A model generated the notes under the pieces. It saw nothing but the letters and a program-made list of their open reading frames with translations, ran no database searches and was not told the origin of the DNA. Positions 55,863 to 64,000 of a stretch of DNA of 64,000 nucleotides are shown here, one piece after another. The number at the start of each line of letters is the position of its first letter. Within the stretch, counting starts at the first letter, position 1. This DNA comes from Muscardinus avellanarius (taxonomy: Eukaryota; Chordata; Mammalia; Rodentia; Gliridae): NCBI GenBank assembly GCA_963383645.1, contig OY726569.1:25341054-25405053 (forward strand). Reading direction: 5' to 3'. Both the position numbers and the translations under genes were made by a program.

Positions 55863-57571
55863 CTTTTTGTTCTGTAAAACAACCTAGTTACAGATGCATA
55901 AGAACTTGCCAAATAGTACAGCGTCTCCTGTTCCCCCAGTGGCTACATCTTACCTAACTGCAGTGCAATAAAAAAACAGGAAATTGACATTAGCATGACA
56001 TTTATGTGTGTTATTTTATTACATGTTGATTCATGCGATTCTTGCTATCACACAATCAAGATACAGATCTATGGGCTTGGGGTGTAGCTCAGTGATAGAG
56101 TGCTTGCCTGGTGTGTGCAGGGCCTGGCACTATCCCCGGCACTGCAAAAAAAAATGAACAAGCAATAACAACAAAGACTGGAGAAGATACACACCTACTC
56201 CATCACCGCAAAGATCCCCCTGTGGCCTCTTCAGTCACACCTGTGTTATCACCCCACATGCTAACCACCGGCAACCACTTCTCTGTTCTCTGTGTTACAC
56301 ACATGCAATCATATAGTACATGACATTTTTGTTCTTATTAGTGCATATGAATCACATAGAATAATGGGTTTCAAAGTGGCTTATTTGTACATGCAAGTAA
56401 CATATATTGATCATTTCCACCCTCATTACCTCCCTTCCTTCCTTATCTTTCTGCTTCCCCAACTCCTCATTCCTCTCTAGCAGTTTCTCTATTATCCGCC
56501 CCCCCCCCCCGCAGCCCCTTAGATTCCATAGAAGAGAAATCGTGACATACTAACCATTGTGAGCCGGGCATATTTCATTTAACATGTTGATTTCCACTTC
56601 CGTCCATTTTCCTGCAAATGGTATCTTTTGTTTTCCCTTTTTGTTTGTGGCACTGGGGATTGCATCAAGAGGCATCCTACCTCTGAGCTAAACCTGATTT
56701 TATTTCTTATTTGGAAACAGGGTCTCACTAAGTTGCGAAAGACCTCACCAAGTAGCTGAGGGTGGCTTCGAACCTGCGATCCTCCTGTCTCAGCCTCACA
56801 AGTGCTGGGATTGTAAGCAGAGCCACCACACCCAGCTTGAACCATTCTTCTCTATGGCTGGATAATAGTCCATTGTGCTTATATACCACGTTCTCTTTAT
56901 CTAGTCTTCTGTCGATGTGCACTGCGGCTGACTCCACAACTTGGTTTAAACATGGGTGTGCAGGTACGTCCATGGTATGCTGGCTTTAATTCCTTCAGGT
57001 ATATACTGAGGAGTTTATCGCTGGGTCATACGGTAGTTCTATTTTCAGTCTTTAGAGGAACTTCATACTGATTTTCACAGTGGCTGCACTGATTTACATT
57101 CCCACCAAAAATGTATGAGGGTCTCCTTTCCCCTGAACTTCATCAGCGTTTGTTTTGTTTTGTTTTTGCAGGGCTGGGAATTGGGCCCAGGGAGTGTTCA
57201 CATCGGCCAGGCGAGTGCTCTGCCTCTGAGCCATATCCCCAGCCTTGTTTTCTGTGTTCCTGATGATTGCCATTCTGATTGGAGTCAGATAGAATCTCAG
57301 TGTAGTCTCGATTTGCATTTTTCTGGTGGTTAAGATGTCGAATATTCTTAAGTATAATTATTGGCTATTTATATTTCTTTTGAGAAGAATCTTTTCAGCC
57401 TATTTGCCCATTTAGTGATTGGGTTATTTTTCTTTGGTGTTAATATTTTTTAGTTATTTATATATTCTATATGTTAATCTTCTGCCAGAAGAGTAACTGG
57501 CAAAGATTTTCTCTCTTTCATAAGGCTTCTCTCCACTCTAATTGTTTCCTTTGTGTGTAGAAGCTTTTTAA

Positions 57572-57786
57572 TTTTTTTTTGTGTGTGTGTTACTGGGGGT
57601 GGAACCCAGAGACTTTCTACCTCCGGGCTATACTCCCAGACCTATTTTATATTTTATTTGGAAACAGGGTCTCACTAAGTTGCTGAAAGCCTCACTAAGT
57701 AGCTGAGGCTGGCTTCGAACCTGTGCGATCCTCCTGTCTCAGCCTCCCAAGCATGGGGATTACAAGTGTGCGCCACCACGCCCGGC
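57572..57786 (-). repeat. Antisense SINE in younger L1
   Basis: Complete dimer. AAGCTTTTTAA is present on both sides (about 57561-57571 and 57787-57797), a clear target duplication. Confidence 0.88.
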
Positions 57787-58411
57787 AAAGCTTTTTAAGT
57801 TGATACAGCCTCATCTGTCAATTCTTTTTTGTGTAGGTGTGGTGCTGGGGATTGAGGCCTGGGGAGTTCAACCACTGAGTTATACCCCTATAAAAATGTC
57901 CTATTTTATTTTTATTTTACAATGAAGACTCACTATACTACTACACACTGGCCTCAAACTTGTGCTCCTCCTGTCTCAGCCTCCCAAGTACAGGGATTAC
58001 AGATGTGCTGCACCTCACCAGGCTCCATTTGTCAGTTCTTGCTATTGTTTCCCCAGCTGTAGAAATCTTATTCAGGACATAGTTACCTGTGCCTGTGTAT
58101 CCGCAGAAGTGTTCCTCCTGTTTTCTTTCTTAGGTCTTTGTTCCATTTTTAGTTTATTTTGGTATGGGTAAGAGATGGGGGTCTAGTGTCATTCTTCCAC
58201 AGATGGATATCCAGTTTCCCAGCACCACTTGTTAAAGAGACTGTCTTTTCTCCAATGTATGCTTTTGGCACGTTTGTCAAGAATCAGATTGCCGTAGCTG
58301 TGTGGGTTTATTTCTGTGCCTTCTGTTGCATCTCATTGGTCCACATATCTGTTTTTATGTCAGTACCATGCTATTTTTGTTACTATGGCTCTGTAGTATA
58401 TTTTGAAATTG

Positions 58412-58765
58412 GGAGCCAGGATGGTGGCACATACTTGTAACCCCACTTTGAAGACAGGAGGATTTCAGGTTTGCAGCCAACCTCAGCTACTTAGTGAGGC
58501 CTCTGCAACTTAATGAGACCCTGTTTAAAGAATAAAGAATAATTTCTTTATTTTTTTAAGATATTTCTTTATATTTTCTTTATATAATATATATTATATA
58601 TTTTTATAATATAATAATTTCTTTATATAATTCTTTATATAATATAAATTCTTTATATAATTTCTTTATATAATTTCTTTATATAATATAATAATTTCTT
58701 TATATTTTTAGGGGGGTTGAAGATGAAATGTTCCTGGGTTCAATCACCAGCATCACACACACACA
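58412..58765 (+). repeat. Sense SINE with an AT minisatellite between its halves
   Basis: B1 half 58412-58535 and ID half about 58712-58765. Between them about 170 bases of repeated TTTCTTTATATAA-type units replace the usual short A-rich linker. Confidence 0.75.
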
Positions 58766-58982
58766 AAGGAAAGAAATCGAGTACTGATATATCTCTAAGC
58801 AGTCTCTAAGCAGTGCTCTTTTCGCTCAGGATTGCTTTGGCTATTCTGGGTCTTTCGTGCTCCCATAGAACTTCGGAGTTTTTTTCTAGTTCTGTGACGT
58901 ATGTCTTTAGTATTTTAGTGGGTATTGCCGTATTGCATTGAATCTGTAATTACTTTTGATAATACAACCATTCCATCCACAC

Positions 58983-59060
58983 CCCAGTACTGAGGACTGA
59001 AACCAGGCTTAGTACGTGCTAGGAAAGTGCTTTACCACTGATCTACATCCTAGCCCTAGT
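58983..59060 (-). repeat. Antisense ID element
   Basis: CAGTACTGAGGACTGAAACCAG ... CTACATCCTAGCCC matches the ID half alone. It lies at the border between the younger and older L1. Confidence 0.7.
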
Positions 59061-59281
59061 TAAAAATAATGTTTTTACATGCCATTTGATTTACTTTTCA
59101 GCATTGTGCCCTTGAGACCCATGCAGGCTGTTGCATTTGTCAATTGTTTGCTCTTTTTGTTGCTGAGTTGTACTCTGACACATACGTACTGCATTTTGTT
59201 TAACCTGTCACCTACTAAAAGACATCTATGTTTCCAGGTGATGGCCTTCATGCATGAAACAGCTATTTTATTCATGTTCGG

Positions 59282-59666
59282 TGTTATAGTTAGAAATAAA
59301 ATGTCTCCTAAAGAGCTCACTTATTAATGTTTGGAGTTGATGGAATTGAGTCATGAGGATTGTAACACCATAAATCTATTACAGTGGATTTATCTGGGTG
59401 GTGATTCCAGCCGGAGGGTGTGGCTAGAGGTGGGTCCCTGGGAGTATTACATGTCTCCTCCTTCCCCTTACACTTCTCTCTTTTGCTGTGAGGAGCACAG
59501 CCCATGTGCTCTCCCTTTCTCCACCTCCCACCGACGTGCTCTGAGATCCTTGGTCCCCAGCCTCACATGGACTGAACCTGAAACCATAAGAAAACGCATC
59601 TTCTTTCCTCTAAGTTACGCAATCAGATATTTAGATTATGGCTCCAAGAATTCTGGCCAGAACATG
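59282..59666 (+). mobile_element. MaLR-type LTR, sense
   Basis: Starts TGTTATAGTTAG and contains GAGCTCAC, GGTGTGGCTAGAGGTGGGTC and TGAAACCATAAG, in the order of a rodent/mammalian MaLR LTR recalled from memory. Lies within the older L1, which resumes after it. Confidence 0.6.
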
Positions 59667-59773
59667 TGAGTTTTTACACAGATATGCATTTTCAGTTCTC
59701 TGGGCTAAACAACCAGGAGTACAACTGCCAGATTGTAAGATAAATATAAATTTAGCACTTTAATCATCTAACC

Positions 59774-60154
59774 TGTGTCAGTCAGCTTTTCGTTGCTGTG
59801 ACTGAAATACCTGGCAAGAACAACATAGAGGAGGAAGGATTATTTGGATTCACAGTTTCAGAGGCTCAGTTCATAGTTGGCCAGCATAAGACAGGAACAT
59901 CACGGGGCGGCCATGGCAAAGGAAACCCGCTCAGCTCATGGCAAACGGGAAGCAGAGACAGAGGAAGAGACCCAGGACAGATGTAGCCCAAAATTATGCC
60001 TCCCAATAAATCCTCTCAAATGATCAATCATCCAACTGGATCAAGGCACTGACGAAGTCAGAACCCCCAGGACGCAGTCATTTCACCTCCGAATGCTGTC
60101 ACATTGTCAACATGTGAGCCTTTCTGGGACCTACTCCATAGGCAAACTGTAACA
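59774..60154 (-). mobile_element. MaLR-type LTR, antisense
   Basis: Starts TGTGTCAGTCAGC and ends GTAACA on the plus strand. GTTGCTGTGACTGAAATACCTG, AGCTCATGGCAAACGGG and GTCATTTCACCTCCGAATG are the complement of a MaLR-type LTR. L1 sequence resumes at CTGCC directly after it. Confidence 0.65.
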
Positions 60155-60290
60155 CTGCCAAACAGTTTTCCAGAGGGAATGTAACATTTTACACTGTCAC
60201 CAGAAATATGTAAGCAATTCAGATTCTCTGATCCTTGGCAGCATTTGCATCAGCACTGTTTTGCATTTGAGTTATTCTGACAGATGCGCA

Positions 60291-60948
60291 GTGCTATCCC
60301 ACCACTCCAGACCCCCGAGTCCTCCTGTGCTTCTGTTCCCTCTGGCTGCCTGCCCTGTGAGCTCTGGCCTCCCTGGCCCCCAGTTCTGTCTCTCAACTCA
60401 GGGGGACTGGCAGACTCCACCTGGGTTCTCCCTCTGCCATAGCCTGAAAGCTCTCTCTAGGGAATGCCTGGGGAGGCATAGGCATCATCTCAGCGGGTTC
60501 CTATCTGTCAGGATTCTCAGTACAACAAGGAAGAGCGCTTACGTACAGAGTACTCGCTTGAGTCTTAGGAGTGTCCGTTTCCTAATCAGGATGTCTGTTC
60601 TGTCTCTCTATCTACATTTTGCTCAATAGGAAGTCGAGAGTTCTACTGTCAGAACTGCCATTACTCATCTATTGCATTGGAAACATTAACCCTTTTCAAG
60701 CCCCTTCATTTATAAAATGAAAAGTCAATCTAGATGAGCCTTTGTAGCACCTCCGATATTCTAGGCTATTGTTAGACTGTTCTAGGAGAAGCAGTGAGCC
60801 GTGTTGGCAGCACACTGTTTAGTGTGGCATTAGTCCTTAGTCCATGACTATTTCTAAACTGAAAAATGGTATTGATTATTGGATGAGCAATGAGCATATG
60901 TTGGTAATTGCTGAGTAGCAGTGAAAACAATAGCGAACATTGAGCCTG
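60291..60948. other. Unique DNA with a possible MIR piece
   Basis: 60660-60770 (CCCCTTCATTTATAAAATG) may be a diverged MIR. A 122-codon frame at 60261-60629 begins in L1 sequence, shows no domain and is not called a gene. Confidence 0.45.
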
Positions 60949-61135
60949 CAATAGTTGGGAGGCTGAGACAAGAGGATTGCGGTTCATGGCCAGCCTCGCC
61001 TACTACTTAGTGAAGGCCCTTTGCAACCCAGTGAGACCCTGTTTCAAAATAAAGAATTAAAAAGTAGGGCTGGGGGTATAGCTCGGAGGTAGAAAGCCCC
61101 TGGGTTCCAGTCCCAGTACCGCAAATAAATAAATA
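60949..61135 (+). repeat. Sense B1-dID SINE
   Basis: B1 half truncated at its start, ID half intact, with (AAAT)n tail. Confidence 0.82.
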
Positions 61136-61344
61136 AATCCCCAATAGCCCTACGATGTTTTTCTAAATCCAAATTTAGAAGACAATCAAACTAACCTAGA
61201 AAGGAAAAAAACAAAAACAACACAAACCTGCTTATTCTAAAGGTTATGCTTAGACCATAGTCTTAGGTTCTGTCTTCATAGTCAGTCAAAGATCCATTTC
61301 AAATGATCTCTAGTAGTAATCCAAACACCCCAGTATAAAGAAGC

Positions 61345-61586
61345 AGGGAGCCGGTCATGGTGGCATGCAGGAATTTGGGTATGGTGATACACGCTTGTAA
61401 TCCCAGTACTTGGGAGGCTGAGACAGGAGGATCCAGATTTGTGGCCAGCCTCAGCTACTTAGTGAGGCCCTCCACAACTTAGTGAGACCCTGTTTCAAAA
61501 TAAAGAATAAAAAATAGAGCTGGGAGGTGTAGCTCAGAGGTAGACTGATTCTGATTTCAATCCCCAGTACCAAAGAAAGAAAGAAA

Positions 61587-61643
<57 letters not shown>

Positions 61644-61700
61644 GAAAGAAAGAAAAATGGGGTTGGGAATCTAGCTCAGAGGCATAATACCCCTGTAATG
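61345..61700 (+). repeat. Sense SINE with (GAAA)n tail
   Basis: 61345-61575 preceded by a duplicated start of the B1 half. The (GAAA)n tail runs 61574-61655, followed by an ID scrap to about 61697. 61136-61344 is unique. Confidence 0.82.
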
Positions 61701-62954
61701 AATATGTTGGCCCTGCTGACCTTAGACTGCTGCTGGGCCCAGCAAAGGATTCTTGATTTCCTCTTCATGTTTCAAAAAGACCTTTCCAGAGTGAATAGGC
61801 AGAAGGACACCAAAGAGAGACAGTTTAAGTGCACTGTGGAGGTGGAATGCAGGAAGTGCCTTGCACAAAGTAACAGTGCTTAGTTATTATTATTGGTAAC
61901 TATAAACATCGGCACTGCAAGAAGTCAGCCCAGTAGACCGTGGAGATCACACAAGTGATTCCCAGATCACCCTTGGAAACCTCCTGCCTAAACGACTAAG
62001 AAAAACTTTTAAGAGGCCTTGTTTATATCCAGAGAGGATTTTTATAAATGCTTCAATAATTTCAAGAGTGCCTTTAAAAATATTATATCATGATGTCAAT
62101 ATTAGCTGAAAAAGAGAATATTTGCAACCTCATTGTAGCCTTACTGGCTTTTTCCTCCGGGGCCATAGGGACTGATATTGGTAGTGCTGATTTGAATAGT
62201 CTCTTGTCTGGGGCTAATAAGATCTGAAAACTCTGGATGTTGTTGTGAGCATGTGATTATCGGTTGGAGGATGGAAAGATGCAGGGGCGGGCTGCGTAAA
62301 GGTAGAGGTGAAATTATATGCAAGTATAGGATTTACTCAAATACTCCAAACCTCCAAATGAAGTCATGATTCAGTTGTAAAATATGAAAAGGAAAATAAT
62401 CGTGTTGGAGAGATGATCCCAAGTAAAGGACAAAGATCTTGATATTCCAGAAATGACAGGAAATGGTTTAAGGAAGTACATGTAGAGAACACAAGACGGT
62501 TGGGTTTGAAATTTCATGGTCAAGGTCAGACTTCTGTAAACCACAGGACAGTGGGTGTAACTCAGAACGGGAACAATGAACTGATGAAATACAACTGCCT
62601 GCAGTCTCCCGGGCTGGAGACAGTTCCTGTCCTGGATGTCTTGATCTGTCTCGTTGCCCAAATAACCGTACTTCAAAGAGCCTGTGGGAGCAGAAAGGCA
62701 AATTAGTTAAGTGAAATTGCTGAGTGCTGGGTGAGGGGAGAGGAAAGACACATGGGTGGGCTTCCACCATGTGTTTAAAAGTGCGTGGACAGCAGGAGGT
62801 GGCCACTTTTACACAGACCAGCACCCAGAACACCCTGGGAGGGAAGAACACAGGGGACAGTAGGACACAAGCATCCCTGAAACTACTGAGGGTTGTAGGT
62901 AAGTCACAGCGGTGCTGGAGCCCTAGGGAACAGCATGAGTTCTCTTTTGAAAAT
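61701..62954. other. Longest SINE-free block downstream of PNP
   Basis: About 1.25 kb without recognisable squirrel SINE. 61815-61905 may be a MIR 3' end (GGAAGTGCCTTGCACAAAG). The minus-strand frame of 127 codons at 62468-62851 and the plus-strand frame at 62724-63005 have no recognisable domain. No gene called. Confidence 0.5.
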
Positions 62955-63480
62955 CAAACAAAAATTTTTATATTATTTTTGATTTTTATAGAAAGGTCAC
63001 AATAACAATACAAGGAGCTCCTGACTGCTTTTTATCCAGATACATCACTTAAAATGATTTTTTCCTCAAAGAAATTTATTATTATTATTTATTATTATTA
63101 TTATTACTATTATTATTATGCGGTGCTGGGGATGGAACCCGGGGCATTCTACCTCTGGGCTACACCCCCAGCCCTATTTTCTATTCTTTATTTTGGAACA
63201 GGGTCTCACTGAGTTGCAAAGGGCCTCACTAAGTATCTGAGGCTGTCTGTGAACCATGATCCTCCTGTCTCACCCTCCCAAATGCTGGGATTACAACCAT
63301 GCTCCACCACATCTGGCTTTTTTTCCTCAATTTTGTTATTTTCTTTTTTTCTCTGTAAGCATGCACTTGTACATTCATACACGTATCTCTATTTTCTACT
63401 GAATGTAGGTTGTGGTCAGGCATGTGGTACATGCATCTAATCACACCACAAAAAATACTCTTACTACTCCATAGGTTATG
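62955..63480 (-). repeat. Old L1 3' UTR pieces around an antisense SINE
   Basis: 62990-63062 (AATACAAGGAGCTCCTGACTG) and 63330-63470 may be one antisense L1M 3' UTR. A (TTA)n tract 63077-63118 and an antisense dimer SINE 63119-63318 lie between. The L1 call is tentative. Confidence 0.5.
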
Positions 63481-63483
<3 letters not shown>

Positions 63484-63524
<41 letters not shown>

Positions 63525-64000
63525 GAGGATTGAACCTAGAGACCTTCTACCGCCAAACCATAACTCTGGCCTGACTTTTTATTTATTTTGAAATTGGGTT
63601 TTGCTAAGTTGCTGAAAGTCTTGCTAAATTGCGGAGGTTGGCTTCAAACCTGTGATCTTCCTGTCTTAGCCTCCAAAGTACTGGAATTACAGGCATGAGC
63701 CACCACACCTGGCTCCACAGGCTATATTCTAACTTTACGAGTGGTCTCAATAATGTTCTTTTTGTTTGTTTGCTTGTTTATTTGTTTGTTTGGGGTACTG
63801 AGGATGGAACCCAGATGCATTCTACCTCAGAACTATACCTAGAGATCCTTTTTATTTTTTTATTTTATTATTATTATTATTATTATTAATTATTATTATT
63901 ATTATTTTGGTGGTACTAGGGGTGGAACCCAGAGGCTTTCTACCTCCGGGCTATACTCCCAGACCTATTTTATATTTTATTTGGAAACAGGGTCTCACTA
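63484..64000 (-). repeat. (GT)n and antisense SINEs to window end
   Basis: (GT)n 63484-63520, dimer 63521-63715, ID half 63785-63850 after a (TTTG)n, (TTA)n 63865-63906, and a dimer from 63907 cut by the window end. Confidence 0.82.

Larger units (their letters stand above)
56386..58985 (-). mobile_element. Younger L1 ORF2/3' UTR, antisense, inside the older L1
   Basis: Ordered L1 phrases: CATTTTCCTGCAAATGG, GGCTGGATAATAGTCCATTG, GGTCATACGGTAGTTCTATTTT, TTACATTCCCACCAAAAATG, CAAAGATTTTCTCTC, CCCAGCACCACTTGTTAAAG and GCTTTGGCTATTCTGGG. SINEs interrupt it at 56640-56835, 57165-57245 (ID), 57572-57786, 57828-58025 and 58412-58765. Frames are broken and the 5' end is truncated within ORF2. Confidence 0.8.
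55863..60290 (-). mobile_element. Old L1 (L1M-type), antisense, invaded by a younger L1, LTRs and SINEs
   Basis: 3' UTR parts at 55863-56070 (AACAGGAAATTGACATTAGC) and 56151-56385 (CCATCACCGCAAAGATCCCCC). After a younger L1 the ORF2-end sequence resumes at about 59066-59281 (CAGCATTGTGCCCTTGAGACC), 59667-59773 and 60155-60290 (CTGCCAAACAGTTTTCCAGAG). A sense ID element is inserted at 56075-56150. The parts are collinear with one ancient L1. Confidence 0.7.

Noticed and set aside
56075..56150. tRNA-like A and B box sequence
   Set aside because: It is an ID SINE (tRNA-Ala-derived) with poly-A tail; the full cloverleaf with acceptor stem does not form, so it is not a tRNA gene.
60261..60629. 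122-codon frame
   Set aside because: Starts in L1 sequence, ends in unique DNA, no splice context and no recognised domain.
62468..62851. 127-codon minus-strand frame and overlapping plus-strand frames
   Set aside because: Frames open on both strands, no domain, no promoter or polyadenylation context; length is compatible with chance.

Overview
This is mammalian nuclear DNA. It is intron-rich, full of (CA/GT)n microsatellites, and dominated by one kind of SINE: a 7SL-derived B1 half joined through an A-rich linker to a tRNA-Ala/ID-derived half. The phrase 'GTACTGGGGATTGAACCCAG' and its complement recur about a hundred times. From recollection, this B1-dID architecture at this density points to a squirrel (Sciuridae). 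No bacterial, plasmid or phage feature is present.

Only one intact protein-coding gene is visible: PNP, purine nucleoside phosphorylase, on the + strand in six coding exons. A CpG-rich promoter lies at about 3.02-3.72 kb and the polyadenylation signal at 15.19 kb. The exons join in frame to 289 codons, the same length as human PNP, with correct GT/AG splice sites and all recalled active-site residues present. The first 3 kb upstream is intergenic. Introns 1, 2 and 5 are heavily loaded with SINEs, and intron 5 is almost entirely SINE.

From 15.2 to 64 kb there is no intact gene. The region is a layered archive of insertions. (a) 17.0-25.2 kb: an antisense L1 carries SINEs, a solo LTR inside a SINE, and a decayed gammaretrovirus-like provirus with two LTRs, a tRNA-Phe-like primer site, gag and integrase remnants, and its own SINE insertions. 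(b) 28.6-29.0 kb: two SINEs share one target site. (c) 33.2-37.2 kb: an ancient repeat is split by younger insertions. (d) 40.66-41.15 kb: an antisense ERVK-like solo LTR. (e) 49.6-50.4 kb: a processed pseudogene of an RBM26/RBM27-type RNA-binding protein. (f) 55.9-60.3 kb: an old L1 is invaded by a younger L1 and by two inverted MaLR-type LTRs. MIR fragments and unique AT-rich DNA fill the rest.

I found no convincing new gene system. The more unusual items are a SINE subfamily marked by a conserved inverted repeat with a variable loop, a G4-capable octamer repeat in the PNP 5' UTR, the nested insertion stacks, a CTCF-like motif inside the provirus, and the apparent absence of the RNASE10 reading frame that I would expect downstream of PNP. 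Repeat family names are from memory and were not checked by any search.
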